Shown here: in pieces, positions 52,383-61,650 of the stretch
How positions within the stretch are numbered: the first letter of the stretch is position 1
How the letters are laid out: each line of letters starts with the position of its first letter
Origin: Pseudodesulfovibrio sp. JC047
Lineage (GTDB): Bacteria; Desulfobacterota; Desulfovibrionia; Desulfovibrionales; Desulfovibrionaceae
DNA: 64,000 bases
Direction of reading: 5' to 3'
NCBI RefSeq assembly: GCF_010468615.1
Contig: NZ_WUEH01000002.1
Coordinates: 1-64,000 of the forward strand
Made by a program: the position numbers and the translations under genes
Notes under the pieces: generated by a model
What the model was told of the DNA's origin: nothing
Seen by the model: the letters and a program-made list of their open reading frames with translations, nothing else
The model's database searches: none

Positions 52383-53639
52383 TTGACGCAATTCAGAATG
52401 CTTCCAGTTCGGTGTGGTGACGCGTATCTCCTCAAAAGTGGTCGCGGAGCGTATCTGGTGGATGGTGGATCACTCGCCGGTTTTTTGCCGGAAATGCTCC
52501 ATGAACGAACCATCGGGAAACTCCGTGCCGCCATTTGCACGTATCCCAGCCCGGAACGGCTGGGCGGGATTCTGGATCTGATGGAAGAACGATACCGGGT
52601 TTCGGAGTACTGGCTCCCGGACTGGCTGGGGATCATGCCCATGCTGGCCCAGGTGTTCAATCATGACTGGGAAAAATGGTTTGAACTCTGTGATTGGCCA
52701 CTTCCTGAAGAGCTGATCGTGGGCGGCGTGGCCGTTCCCTCGTCTCAACAGGGGGCATGGGCAGAAAACGCGGCCATTCTCGTAGCTCTCGGCGTCGTGG
52801 CCTGTTCAGGACGGTTCACCATGGGCGGTTCAACCCAACATATCCTTGAAAAATCGCTGGACGTTCTGGCCGAACAGGCTTCAGGACGGGTTGTCGGAAC
52901 GCCTGGCGGCGTTCGGCAGACCCTCCAAATTTTAGGACGGGGTTTCCGGGACTGGGGCAGTACGGAAGAAAACGTGCTTTTGTGTGGCCGACTCCTCTAC
53001 CATGCGGCCATGGCCATGACCGGCAACGAGACAAAACCGCAAAAAAACGTGACCATGGGTCTTGCCATGGCCGTGATGGGCATAGCCCTGACAGCCGGGG
53101 TCGAAACGAAAATTCGATATTTCCGACAAACAGGCCAACTCGAAAATTCGCTGGTCGCCCGTCACCCCTTCAAAATCGTGAATGGCATTGAAATCACGTC
53201 ATGGGAGACAGTGCCGAAAACCGTCTCGCCAGAAACACTTTTCTCAGCAGCCAGCCGTCCCTTTGGGCGGGGAAAAGGACTGGTTCTACGATATGGCGAC
53301 GCGGAATGTGGTGCGCTTTTCTGCGGCGACACCACCCTTTCTTTCTTGAACAAGAACAACGCCCTGCTTCTCAACCAACCAACAGTCATTGCCGCGCCCA
53401 GACAGGGAGGAATATCCGCAGACCATGCCTACAAATATATTCTTTCCGTGAATCCGGAAAACAACATCTGGGTTCGTTCGCACTATTCATACGCGTGCAA
53501 GGTTTCAAATTCATTCAAAAAAAGCCCAAACAAAATGTGCCTCAACAACTGCGTCCACCGCACAGTACAGGAGGTGCTCCTCGCCTTTTCCGACACGAGG
53601 TGGGACTGGTTGGCCGGAGGCGGCTGCATCTGCGATTAG
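52383..53639 (+). CDS. Degenerate metallo-beta-lactamase-like protein (ComEC-C-like)
   Basis: 418 residues. The N-terminus (FRMLPVRCGDAYLLKSGRGAY..DGG) is that of MBL-fold hydrolases such as the ComEC/Rec2 C-terminal domain. Where these carry the metal site T-H-x-H-x-D-H-x-G-G it has TYPSPERLGG, so the histidines are gone. The later GD of the site is kept (FCGDTT), and the HHGS-like segment reads APRQGGISADHAYKY. The C-terminus has four cysteines (MCLNNC and GGCIC). Translation likely starts at a TTG with AAGGA nine bases upstream; an ATG at 52398 is the alternative. Not a functioning zinc hydrolase by these criteria; the role is unknown. Confidence 0.6.
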   Translation: MTQFRMLPVRCGDAYLLKSGRGAYLVDGGSLAGFLPEMLHERTIGKLRAAICTYPSPERLGGILDLMEERYRVSEYWLPDWLGIMPMLAQVFNHDWEKWFELCDWPLPEELIVGGVAVPSSQQGAWAENAAILVALGVVACSGRFTMGGSTQHILEKSLDVLAEQASGRVVGTPGGVRQTLQILGRGFRDWGSTEENVLLCGRLLYHAAMAMTGNETKPQKNVTMGLAMAVMGIALTAGVETKIRYFRQTGQLENSLVARHPFKIVNGIEITSWETVPKTVSPETLFSAASRPFGRGKGLVLRYGDAECGALFCGDTTLSFLNKNNALLLNQPTVIAAPRQGGISADHAYKYILSVNPENNIWVRSHYSYACKVSNSFKKSPNKMCLNNCVHRTVQEVLLAFSDTRWDWLAGGGCICD

Positions 53640-53756
53640 ATACCGGAAAAACTTTCCAAGCTGTTTTAATTTTTTCAGAAGGTGTGCTATCTGTTGCTTC
53701 CCAATTTAGAACAATACCCGATAAGTCGGAATTTTTTCACGGAAGGAGAGAGGCAT

Positions 53757-54104
53757 ATGGTCCAAGATTTATTCAACAAGGACGCATTCTTGGCGAGCCT
53801 GGCCAACGACAGGGAATTGGCGTGCGAGCTGATAGCCGCCTTCATGGAAGACTGTCCCACCAGAAACGCCTCCCTGACAAAAGCGCTCACAGCAAACGAC
53901 GCTCTCACGGCATCAAAAATGGCGCATTCCCTGAAAGGCATGTGTGGCGTTGTCCGTGCAAACGAGCTGGCCGAACTTGCGTTGGACATGGAATTGACTG
54001 CCAAGGAAGGACGATTGGATCTGGTTCGAGAACAACACGCACGATTTTTGGAGATGCTCCAGCACGTCATTCCGCTCTTGAATGCCTTCAAGGCCGACAA
54101 GTAA
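53757..54104 (+). CDS. Hpt (histidine phosphotransfer) domain protein
   Basis: 115-residue stand-alone Hpt domain. The phosphoacceptor histidine lies in MAHSLKGMCGVVRANELAELA, as in HPt domains of phosphorelays. AGGAGAG upstream fixes the start at 53757. It has no kinase or receiver next to it, so it may pass phosphate between remote sensors and regulators, for example those elsewhere in this window. Confidence 0.9.
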   Translation: MVQDLFNKDAFLASLANDRELACELIAAFMEDCPTRNASLTKALTANDALTASKMAHSLKGMCGVVRANELAELALDMELTAKEGRLDLVREQHARFLEMLQHVIPLLNAFKADK

Positions 54105-54125
54105 AACTGTTCCGCAAAAAAATAC

Positions 54126-54150
54126 GGCCTGTCCACGAGGTGGACAGGCC
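54126..54150. terminator. Shared terminator of the Hpt and Skp-like genes
   Basis: GGCCTGTCCAC pairs with GTGGACAGGCC around GAG, followed by ATTTTC on the forward strand and by an A/T-rich stretch on the reverse. Confidence 0.85.
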
Positions 54151-54175
54151 ATTTTCTATTCCGTAAAAAAAGCCG

Positions 54176-54742
54176 TTATTCTGCGGTCTTTTCCGCTGCT
54201 GACTCTTCGGCCTTCGGGGCCTCGGGAGCGGCTTCCTCAGTCTGAACCTTTTCCGGAGCTGCCGGGGCTTCAGGCTTGGAGAAATCCACCGTCATGCCGT
54301 CCATGGCAACCACGATATCATTCGTGATGTCAATGGCGTCACTGGCAGCAATAACCGACTGTTTGCTCAAAATGACATCCAGTCCTTTCTCGGCACGGTA
54401 GGCTTCCAGAGCCTTACTGAATTCCGCTTCCACCAAACCAACAACGCGTTGCTGCTCGGCACCCATGACGCTCTGCAATTCGCCCATGGCCAATTTGTAC
54501 GCAGCCACGGTGTCTTCAGTCTGGTTTTCCTGCATGGCCTTGTATGCGGCTTCCGCCTTGGTCTGCAACGGTGTCCCGACTTCCTTGAGATAGTCCATGG
54601 CTCCTTGGGCAACCTTGTTATCCTTGAAGGCAGCGGCTTCATCCACAATGCCAATCTTGTTGACCGGGGCTTGCTGTTGGTTGCAGGCCACCAGGCCAAG
54701 GCAAAGCAGTGCCGCCACAAGCAGGGTACTCATCCGTTTCAT
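54176..54742 (-). CDS. Skp/OmpH-like lipoprotein
   Basis: 188 residues. A lipobox (LCLGLVACN) gives an acylated N-terminus, followed by an OmpH/Skp-like domain: IGIVDEAAAF at the start, a long helical hairpin, and LDVILSKQSVIAASDAIDITND. It ends with an Ala/Glu/Pro-rich tail (APEAPKAEESAAEKTAE). Skp is normally a free periplasmic chaperone for outer-membrane proteins; here it is lipid-anchored. No bam or lpx genes are adjacent. It is divergent from flgE. Confidence 0.78.
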   Translation of the reverse strand: MKRMSTLLVAALLCLGLVACNQQQAPVNKIGIVDEAAAFKDNKVAQGAMDYLKEVGTPLQTKAEAAYKAMQENQTEDTVAAYKLAMGELQSVMGAEQQRVVGLVEAEFSKALEAYRAEKGLDVILSKQSVIAASDAIDITNDIVVAMDGMTVDFSKPEAPAAPEKVQTEEAAPEAPKAEESAAEKTAE

Positions 54743-54929
54743 ATCATTTGTCTCCAGTGTTTGGTTGATGTCACTCTTTTACAAAGTCGAACCAGACTAC
54801 GCGGGAGGTGTGCCTGTGGCAAGGAGAAAACCGTTCCCCTGCACGCGAAACGCCGCGTTCCAACCGTACCGGGCAGGATATTCCCAGGCAGATATCGCCT
54901 TTCTGTTTGAAATCGTAAACAAATTCATC

Positions 54930-54945
54930 TGGCACACACCTTGCT
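54930..54945 (+). promoter_or_regulatory. Sigma54 promoter of flgE
   Basis: TGGCACACACCTTGCT matches the TGGCACG-N4-TTGCW consensus at all but one position, with GG at 54931-54932 and GC at 54943-54944. The start of transcription would be about 54957, some 84 bases before flgE. Confidence 0.85.
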
Positions 54946-55040
54946 GTTCTCTTCGGTGAGAAGGAATCGGGAATTTTTTTCCGGGAATGGGTCTCCCGGA
55001 GGTTCCCACCATATCCGGCACAGACCGGATTGGAGGAAGT

Positions 55041-56663
55041 ATGAGTTTCAGCAGTATGTATATCGGAGCGACAGGGGTTGTCGCTCACAATGCCAGTATG
55101 CAGGTGGTCGCCAACAATCTGGCGAACGTCAGCACCACAGGCTACAAACGGGCCGATGCCCAATTCGGCACGCTCATGAGCCAGCAGCTCGGGACCAGTG
55201 GGGTCCAGTATCAGTCTGGAAGTCATGGCATGAGTCAGATGGGCAAAGGTGTGGCGGTCTCTGAAATCAGGACCATCTTCAAGGATGGGCCGTTGGCAAG
55301 CACCAACACGGCCACAGATCTCGCCATTTCCGGACAAGGATTTTTCGGCACTCGCAACGTCTCCGATTCTCCGGCTGGAGCGAGTCACTACACCCGCGCC
55401 GGGGCCTTTCGTTTCAATAACGATTCATTCCTTGTGGACGCCAACGACTATCGCCTGCAAGGGTATGCCATCAATCGCGGAACCGGAGAAGTGGCCACCA
55501 CTATTTCCGACATTCATCTACCGTATGAAGACGTGAACGTCGATGGACAGATCACACGCCTCGTCCGATCGGAACCACTCGCAACGTCATCCGTGGAAAT
55601 GGTCACGAATCTGGACCACTCCGCCGCCGATCTCTTTGCCGACACCGACAATCCCATGTTTTCCATGCTTCAGGCATACTCGGCCAACCAGAGCAACGCA
55701 TCCACGCCCTTTGGGGCCACGTTGCCGGAATATTCATCAGGCATCACTGTCTATGATGAAAACGGTGACGATCACGAGATGACGGTTTATTTCGACCCCA
55801 TCAGCACCAACACCCTCTCCAATGCCGTTCCGGGCTACACGTACTGGGAATATCTGGTGGCCATGCCGCCTGAATCAGATGGGTCCAGCGCCTACGGCAC
55901 TTCAGGTGCGGGACTGGCTGGTGTCGGTGTACTGACCTTCAACGATCAAGGACATCTGGTCGGTCAAGCCGCGTATTCGCTGGATTCGGCATTGTCGAGC
56001 AACGCCGCAGGCACCAATCTGGACTCATGGGTGCCAAGTACTTTCAACGAGGATGGATTGCCCGAGATTTCCTACACCTTTGGCAGCAATGGTGGCACGG
56101 TCGGCGCATCCAAGACCATTTCCTATGACTTCGGCATCAATTCCGATTCCGCCACATGGCTTTCCGGAGCAGGCTCACCCGCCACTATCGGAACGGACGT
56201 GAAGGCACTTGCCCAGATGGATGACATGAACCGGGACGCGCGCGTTTCCACCAGTTACGATTCACCCTCGGCCACCATGTACCACATTCAGGACGGCTAC
56301 AGTTGGGGGTATCTCAGAAATGTCAGCGTGAATGACGAAGGCATCCTGACCGGCTATTTTTCGAACAACAAGAGTGAGGCCCTATATCAGGTGGCAGTGT
56401 ATCGATTCAACAGTCCATGGGGCCTGGATCGGGCCGGACAGACCAACTTCACGGCCAGCCCCGACTCGGGTGCGGCCATTGACGGCGTTGCCAAGGACAA
56501 GGGACGCGGCACCATCCTGGACAGCTCACTGGAAGAAAGTAATGTGGACATGGCGCAGGAATTCGCCAACATGATCCTCACGCAACGAGGATTTCAGGCA
56601 AACACCAAAGTCATCTCAACCAGTGATTCCCTGTTGAACACACTCATCAGCATCAAACGCTAA
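55041..56663 (+). CDS. flgE: FlgE, flagellar hook protein
   Basis: 540 residues. The N-terminal rod/hook motif [20 protein letters not shown] and [15 protein letters not shown], the central D1/D2 hook domains, and the C-terminal [20 protein letters not shown] are typical of FlgE. It polymerises into the universal-joint hook. GGAGG upstream fixes the start at 55041. Alone here, without other flagellar genes, it has its own sigma54 promoter, as expected for middle-class flagellar genes in deltaproteobacteria. Confidence 0.93.
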   Translation: MSFSSMYIGATGVVAHNASMQVVANNLANVSTTGYKRADAQFGTLMSQQLGTSGVQYQSGSHGMSQMGKGVAVSEIRTIFKDGPLASTNTATDLAISGQGFFGTRNVSDSPAGASHYTRAGAFRFNNDSFLVDANDYRLQGYAINRGTGEVATTISDIHLPYEDVNVDGQITRLVRSEPLATSSVEMVTNLDHSAADLFADTDNPMFSMLQAYSANQSNASTPFGATLPEYSSGITVYDENGDDHEMTVYFDPISTNTLSNAVPGYTYWEYLVAMPPESDGSSAYGTSGAGLAGVGVLTFNDQGHLVGQAAYSLDSALSSNAAGTNLDSWVPSTFNEDGLPEISYTFGSNGGTVGASKTISYDFGINSDSATWLSGAGSPATIGTDVKALAQMDDMNRDARVSTSYDSPSATMYHIQDGYSWGYLRNVSVNDEGILTGYFSNNKSEALYQVAVYRFNSPWGLDRAGQTNFTASPDSGAAIDGVAKDKGRGTILDSSLEESNVDMAQEFANMILTQRGFQANTKVISTSDSLLNTLISIKR

Positions 56664-56688
56664 TCTCAGTACACCACGCCTTTCCAAC

Positions 56689-56719
56689 GCTGCCCGACAA
56701 ATGCCGGGCAGCATTTTTT
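56689..56719 (+). terminator. Terminator of flgE
   Basis: GCTGCCCG pairs with CGGGCAGC around ACAAATGC, followed by ATTTTTT. Confidence 0.9.
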
Positions 56720-56814
56720 GTCACAAACCATGCCCGATACTCTTTCCAACATATCTTGAATTCCCCGTACAAACGGGATAGTGATCCGAGAGTCAAATAA
56801 CCAAGGAGCTACCC

Positions 56815-58173
56815 GTGACCAAACAGAGTGAGCCTCGAACCAGTCAGGCCATACATGCAGCCATCGACATTGTGGAAAAAGAGGCCCCGGGGGGCGCAGA
56901 AGTCCTTTTCATGGCCGCCATGCTTGCCAATGCACCATTGCCCTACGATTATGCCCTGTCCATGGACGGGACCCCGCACAATCCGGCACTCATCAATCCG
57001 GCGGCAGCATTTTTCGCAGCCACGGCACTCATCGACCCACTCGTGGCCCATGAGCTGATCGACGTCGATGCGGACCGACAAATTTTCATTCTCAAACCCG
57101 ATGTCCGGACCGTCCTTCTGGACAGCATGGACGCTGAACACAAAGCCTCCTGGGCGAGCCGGGCCATCTACGGTCTCAATCTCTCCTTGCCGGACGCGGA
57201 GCCACAGAACTGGCCCATGGTTCAATGGCTCATGCCGCACATTCTGGCCTGTCGAGATCTCATCAAAAAGCTGGATGTGAACACCGCCGCCGCCAATCGG
57301 GTTTTGCACCAGACAGGTTTTTCCTTCTATCACCAGCAACGGTTTGACGAAGCTCTTGAGTTCCTGAACGCCGCCATGGCAGTGGATGTGGCCCTGAAAG
57401 GTCGTCAGCACCCGGATATTGTCGCCGACCTTGAAGGACTGGCAACCGTGCACCGGGCCGCAAAACATGACGAACATGCCGAAACCTTTTTCCTGCGATG
57501 TCTTGGCCTGCAAAAGGAAATTTTTACGGATGGCAACATCGCGACCGCCCCGACCCTCAACAGTCTCGGAGTGATCCGACACGAAACAGGACGACTGGAT
57601 GAAGCCGAAGCCTCATTTGAAGCGTGCCTGACTGTGCTACGAGATGCGTCGGATGCCCCGCATCCGACCATGGCATCCTGCCTGTCCAACATGGCCCGGC
57701 TGTATGAAACCATGAGTCAGCCCGAACGCGCGCTGGGATTGGCGCAACAAGCCCTCACCATCAATCGAGAACTGTATGGAGACCAGCACCCGGATGTGGC
57801 CGAAAATCACACCACCATCGCACAATTGCATGACCGTCTGAACGATCCCGTCCAGGCCGAAATACACTTCAAGCACAGCCTCGCCATCTGCGAACAGGTC
57901 TATGGCCCGGATCACCCGGAAACCGCCCAGGCCCAATGCACCATGGCCCTGTTTCTCAGTTCTCTTGGGCGAGATGCAGAAGCATTCGAATTTTTCAACC
58001 AAGGGCTGACCGCGTATGAAGACGCTCTCGGTCCCCAGCATCCATTATTTGAATCGGCCTTGAACAACTTCACTGCCCTGCTGCAAAAATGTGCTGATTC
58101 AGAGCAGCACCCACTCCGTGCCGAGGCCGAAGCCCGGTTGCAAAAAATCGTGGAAAAGGCCGGGCAACCATGA
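56815..58173 (+). CDS. Tetratricopeptide repeat protein with a STAND-like N-terminus but no NTPase
   Basis: 452 residues starting at GTG with AAGGAG upstream. Residues about 170-430 hold at least five TPRs of the kinesin-light-chain type (TPR_12: ATVHRAAKHDEHAETFF, MARLYETMSQPERALGL, NSLGVIRHETGRLDEAEA). Residues about 60-125 (VAHELIDVDADRQIFILKPDVRTVLLDSM in part) look like the winged helix that precedes TPRs in NB-ARC/STAND proteins, yet no P-loop is present. It probably acts as a protein-protein scaffold. Its stop overlaps the PfkB kinase gene by four bases (ATGA). Confidence 0.8.
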   Translation: MTKQSEPRTSQAIHAAIDIVEKEAPGGAEVLFMAAMLANAPLPYDYALSMDGTPHNPALINPAAAFFAATALIDPLVAHELIDVDADRQIFILKPDVRTVLLDSMDAEHKASWASRAIYGLNLSLPDAEPQNWPMVQWLMPHILACRDLIKKLDVNTAAANRVLHQTGFSFYHQQRFDEALEFLNAAMAVDVALKGRQHPDIVADLEGLATVHRAAKHDEHAETFFLRCLGLQKEIFTDGNIATAPTLNSLGVIRHETGRLDEAEASFEACLTVLRDASDAPHPTMASCLSNMARLYETMSQPERALGLAQQALTINRELYGDQHPDVAENHTTIAQLHDRLNDPVQAEIHFKHSLAICEQVYGPDHPETAQAQCTMALFLSSLGRDAEAFEFFNQGLTAYEDALGPQHPLFESALNNFTALLQKCADSEQHPLRAEAEARLQKIVEKAGQP

Positions 58174-59045
58174 GACCAACCCTTGCTCTGGGATTGGGAG
58201 AGATTCTGTGGGATATCTTGCCGGAATCCCGGACGCTTGGGGGTGCCCCGGCAAATTTTGCGTATCACATCAACGGACTGGGCGGATATGGCGTCCCAGT
58301 CTCCTGCGTGGGCGACGACGTATTGGGCCGCGAGGCCCTCACACAACTGGCGCAACAGGGACTGAATGTCCATGCCATCACCGTTGACCCGGAGCATCCT
58401 ACCGGCACGGTCAACGCCCGCATCGATTATCAGGGCGTCGCATCGTATATTTTCCCTGACGACGTGGCCTGGGATTTCCTCGCGCCCAACCACACAGCCA
58501 TGACCCTGGCCTCCAAGGCGCAGGCCCTGTGCTTCGGCACACTGGCCCAACGCTCCGAGGTGTCACAAAAGGCCATCCAAGAGGTCATTCTCGCCGCGCC
58601 GCAGGCCTTGAAAATCTATGACATCAACCTGCGACAACGATTTTACACCTCTGAAATCATTTCTCATTCTCTTGATATGACCGATGTTCTCAAGATCAAT
58701 GATGAAGAGCTGGCATTGGTGACTCGATTGCTGAGTCTACCGTCCGGCGAACAGGAAGCCCTGCACACGCTCATGCTTCGGCACTCGCTCAAGTTGGCGG
58801 TACTGACCCGTGGTGAGAAGGGAAGCCTGCTCCTGTCCCACACCTCATTTTCTGACCTGCCGGGTGAATCCGTTCCGATCAAGGACACGATCGGAGCCGG
58901 GGACGCATTCACTGCCGCGCTGGCTCTCGCCTATCTGAACGGCCAATCCCTTGACGAAATCAACCGATATGCCACCATGGTAGCCGCGTATGTCTGCGGG
59001 TGCTCCGGGGCCATGCCCGAGCTGCCGGACACGTTCAAAATCTAG
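58170..59045 (+). CDS. PfkB-family sugar kinase (fructokinase-like)
   Basis: 291 residues of the ribokinase/PfkB fold with the substrate-binding GEILWDILPES and GGAPANFAYH, and the catalytic/anion-hole signature DTIGAGDAFTAAL near the C-terminus. Close to fructokinases. It could phosphorylate fructose or a related hexose; no transporter is nearby. It overlaps the TPR gene by four bases, so the two are translationally coupled, although a link between them is not obvious. Confidence 0.88.
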   Translation: MRPTLALGLGEILWDILPESRTLGGAPANFAYHINGLGGYGVPVSCVGDDVLGREALTQLAQQGLNVHAITVDPEHPTGTVNARIDYQGVASYIFPDDVAWDFLAPNHTAMTLASKAQALCFGTLAQRSEVSQKAIQEVILAAPQALKIYDINLRQRFYTSEIISHSLDMTDVLKINDEELALVTRLLSLPSGEQEALHTLMLRHSLKLAVLTRGEKGSLLLSHTSFSDLPGESVPIKDTIGAGDAFTAALALAYLNGQSLDEINRYATMVAAYVCGCSGAMPELPDTFKI

Positions 59046-59060
59046 ACGGACCACAGCAAA

Positions 59061-59083
59061 AAACGCCCCCTTGCGGGAGCGTT
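59061..59083. terminator. Shared terminator after the sugar kinase and the nitroreductase
   Basis: AACGCCCCC and GGGAGCGTT form a short stem (one mismatch) around TTGC, with an A-run before it that becomes a T-run on the reverse strand. Confidence 0.75.
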
Positions 59084-59149
59084 TCACATCGCTTCAAACG
59101 GAATCGAAACATCGCCCCAATCCCGCACACTGTCTGAGAACAGGTCGCC

Positions 59150-59953
59150 CTAATCCAACCAGGTCACCTCGACATCGCGCCGGGTCGGAATCCGTTTATA
59201 CCGATATTTCGGATACCCAAGCACAAGCGCGGCGTACACACCGTGCCCCTCGGGAATACCAAGCTCTTCACGAATGGCACAGCACCCTTCGGCCACTTCC
59301 ATGAGGAATCCGGCCCAGCAGGCACCAAGGCCATGGGCATGGGCTGCCAATTCCAGATATGCTGCGGACAGCGAACAATCCTCGGCGGGGTTGAATCCAT
59401 CTTCGGGCGCGTGGGCCACGGCCACATGCGGCGCACCGTGCAAAACCTTGTCAATGCCTCGTGCCCAATTCTTGACCACACCGGGAAGCACGGAATGTGT
59501 CGCCATGTACTCCACGGTCATTCCGGCCAGACGATGGGTCGCTTCCGGAGATCGGGTCACGATCCACCGAGCCGGTTGCCCGTTTTTAGCACTGGGAGCG
59601 AATCGGGACACCCGGAACAAATGATTCAAGACATCCTCGGGAACGACCTTGTCCTTGTACGAGCGGACCGACCGTCGACCACGCAGGAACTGATCGGCCT
59701 GATCTGGCGAAACCCTGAAGTCCTTCTGCATGGACAGACAGGCCTCGGGAGCCAGACCGTTGGTAACCGGCATCTGCGGCAACGAAACTGCACCCACGGG
59801 GCAAACTGCCACGCAATGGCCGCAATCGATACACGTTTTCTTGGCCGCGAGACGAAGCTTGGGAAACCCGTTTTTTCCTTCGACGATCAAGTCAAAAGGG
59901 CACTCGTCCAGACACGCGCCACATTGCTTGCATTTATCTGTATCTACGAACAT
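59150..59953 (-). CDS. Ferredoxin-nitroreductase fusion
   Basis: 267 residues. The N-terminal part (to about 65) is a 2[4Fe-4S] ferredoxin (DKCKQCGACLDECPFD and CIDCGHCVAVCPVG). The rest is an FMN-dependent nitroreductase domain (RRSVRSYKDKVV, FAPSAKNGQPARW and GLGACWAGF). Such fusions act as small flavin reductases with built-in electron input. The start at 59953 is chosen because the purine-rich AAGAAAGAGAG lies just before it; a longer frame adds ten residues. It follows two lipoprotein genes on the same strand. Confidence 0.92.
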   Translation of the reverse strand: MFVDTDKCKQCGACLDECPFDLIVEGKNGFPKLRLAAKKTCIDCGHCVAVCPVGAVSLPQMPVTNGLAPEACLSMQKDFRVSPDQADQFLRGRRSVRSYKDKVVPEDVLNHLFRVSRFAPSAKNGQPARWIVTRSPEATHRLAGMTVEYMATHSVLPGVVKNWARGIDKVLHGAPHVAVAHAPEDGFNPAEDCSLSAAYLELAAHAHGLGACWAGFLMEVAEGCCAIREELGIPEGHGVYAALVLGYPKYRYKRIPTRRDVEVTWLD

Positions 59954-59987
59954 GAATCTCTCTTTCTTGTGAACCAACAACAATGAA

Positions 59988-60554
59988 TTACATGGGGGAT
60001 GACGCGATTGCCGAAATGGTCGGAATCGCCTCGGTCATCACACCACGCAATGCCTCGGCCAGGATGTCGGACGGTGTGGAGTATCCAGGGATCACCACAT
60101 TCTCGACTTCACTGGTATATTTTTGAATATGCATGGTCTGTCCGGCACGGGACATGATGATCTTGACCGAAACCTTCCCGGCATAGGTCGTTGTGCCGGT
60201 CTGGTTCAGTTCCACGTCCAACACCTCTCCAGTCACCAGAACAGCATCCCCGGGCATGACGGTGGATGTTCTGTATTTGGGCGAACACCCGGCGTTCTTG
60301 AGCTCATCGAACACGGCCCAGCCCACCCAATCCGCCACATCGGACACCGTGGCGATGGAGCTGTTGTCCAACGTCCTGCCCAATCGCAAGACAGGCCGTC
60401 TGTCCTCGAATTTGAACACCACGACATCTCCCTGACACCTCGTGGTTGTCCCGGCCAGAGCGTATGTAAGCTTTATGGCCTCATTCTTGACGCACCCAGG
60501 CACGAAAAGCAGCATCAGACAGATACCAACACACCATTTCATCGACGATGACAT
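59988..60554 (-). CDS. Lipoprotein of unknown function
   Basis: 188 residues. A lipoprotein signal ending LLFVPGCVK gives an acylated cysteine. The mature part is beta-rich (VLVTGEVLDVEL and YAGKVSVKIIMSRAG) and ends in a helix. The ATG at 60554 has GGAG six bases upstream; starts at 60566/60569 overlap the upstream gene and would lengthen the signal peptide. No family is recognised. It is sandwiched between another lipoprotein gene and the ferredoxin-nitroreductase. Confidence 0.7.
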   Translation of the reverse strand: MSSSMKWCVGICLMLLFVPGCVKNEAIKLTYALAGTTTRCQGDVVVFKFEDRRPVLRLGRTLDNSSIATVSDVADWVGWAVFDELKNAGCSPKYRTSTVMPGDAVLVTGEVLDVELNQTGTTTYAGKVSVKIIMSRAGQTMHIQKYTSEVENVVIPGYSTPSDILAEALRGVMTEAIPTISAIASSPM

Positions 60555-60565
60555 TTCTTTCTCCA

Positions 60566-60988
60566 TCAAATTTCATCCCCGTGTATCGGGGCTTCTTCCT
60601 TTTCAGTCAACCGTTCATCCAGTTCCCGTTCCATGTCGTCTAACAGTTGTCCGGTCAAGTCCATCAACCGGGCCAGACTGTCATTGACAAAAGAACGAGC
60701 TTTTTCATCAAGAGCCTCTTCCGAGGTCGCGGGAATGTCTTCATTCTTCTCTGCGCGCGGCTCCAACACCGCTCCCCCCTCAATCAGAGCCTCAATATTC
60801 TCAAGACTTTGCCGAAGGCGCACAAGTTCATCTTTCACCACGGAATCCCTGGAATCAACCGTGTGACGCAAGGCCTTCACTTCGGATTCCAGAGCCTCGA
60901 TTCGCGAAGTATCCACAGAGGATTCGGAACAGGCGCAAAGCGCAAAAATCATGGACAAAATCGTAATGACCGGCACACTCTTTTTCAT
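60566..60988 (-). CDS. Coiled-coil lipoprotein
   Basis: 140 residues with a lipobox (IFALCACS), then a long heptad-repeat helix (residues about 30-65: RIEALESEVKALRHTV and LVRLRQSLENIEALI), a short linker and a second charged helix. GGGGGA upstream supports the start at 60988. The stop overlaps the next possible start by one base, so the two lipoproteins are coupled. Function unknown; it resembles Lpp/YbgF-type periplasmic coiled coils in form only. Confidence 0.7.
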   Translation of the reverse strand: MKKSVPVITILSMIFALCACSESSVDTSRIEALESEVKALRHTVDSRDSVVKDELVRLRQSLENIEALIEGGAVLEPRAEKNEDIPATSEEALDEKARSFVNDSLARLMDLTGQLLDDMERELDERLTEKEEAPIHGDEI

Positions 60989-61086
60989 AAAGTCCCCCCT
61001 CTTGGACAACTTTTACCACAGGGATCACCACACTGACAATCTGTGCACAATACTTCACGAACCATCCGTTTCATGGTCCGTCTGTC

Positions 61087-61114
61087 TTGATTTTCGTTTG
61101 AGAGTCAGTACAAT
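61087..61114 (+). promoter_or_regulatory. Predicted promoter of the 160-aa exported protein gene
   Basis: TTGATT (61087-61092), a 16-base spacer and TACAAT (61109-61114), 53 bases before the ATG at 61168. Confidence 0.5.
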
Positions 61115-61167
61115 GGTGAGTGTACGACAGTCCGCTTTTGCAGCGAAACAAAAGAAAGGCACCGAGC

Positions 61168-61650
61168 ATGAAAAGACTTCACATTCTGACATTGACGCTC
61201 ATCCTGTCACTTGTGGCCGTTTCGGCCCTGGCATCGGATTACGTCAGCACGCCGCCGCCGTCCAGTTTTCGCGGGCTGGACTGGGGCACCTCACTGGCCG
61301 ACATCCCGGATCTGGTCCCTGTGGCCAAGGCGGGCTATGGCAACACATTCTTCCGCCCCGAAGAATCCCTGAAATTTGGCGAAGCGGAAATCCTTTCCGT
61401 GGCCTATTATTTCCGGGACAAAAAGCTCTACCGAGTCGGTATTGCGTTCAAGGGACGAGTCAACCAGTTCTTTCTCAAGGACATGCTCTTGCAAAAATAT
61501 GGTCCGGGCAGAGGCGTGGGCTTCCGGTATGGATGGATGTGGCCCGATTTCTCCATTGATCTGTCCTTTGACAATGACAAAAAGCAGGGTGCACTGTTCT
61601 ACACGTATGAAGGCTCACTGAAAGAACCGCAACCCACAGAAAAACCATGA
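61168..61650 (+). CDS. Exported hypothetical protein
   Basis: 160 residues with a Sec signal peptide (LTLILSLVAVSALASD). The mature domain starts FRGLDWGTSLADIPDL, a pattern seen in small periplasmic proteins that begin with an F-x-G-x-x-W-G-x-x motif and form an alpha/beta fold; their role is unknown. The start at 61168 is preferred because a longer frame to 61120 would precede the signal peptide. Its stop overlaps the next gene by four bases (ATGA), so the two form a coupled pair. Confidence 0.75.
   Translation: MKRLHILTLTLILSLVAVSALASDYVSTPPPSSFRGLDWGTSLADIPDLVPVAKAGYGNTFFRPEESLKFGEAEILSVAYYFRDKKLYRVGIAFKGRVNQFFLKDMLLQKYGPGRGVGFRYGWMWPDFSIDLSFDNDKKQGALFYTYEGSLKEPQPTEKP

Noticed and set aside
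53700-53735. CCCGATAAG resembling a sigma28 -10 box before the Hpt gene
   Set aside because: The required -35 half at 11-base spacing is absent (TTCCCAAT).
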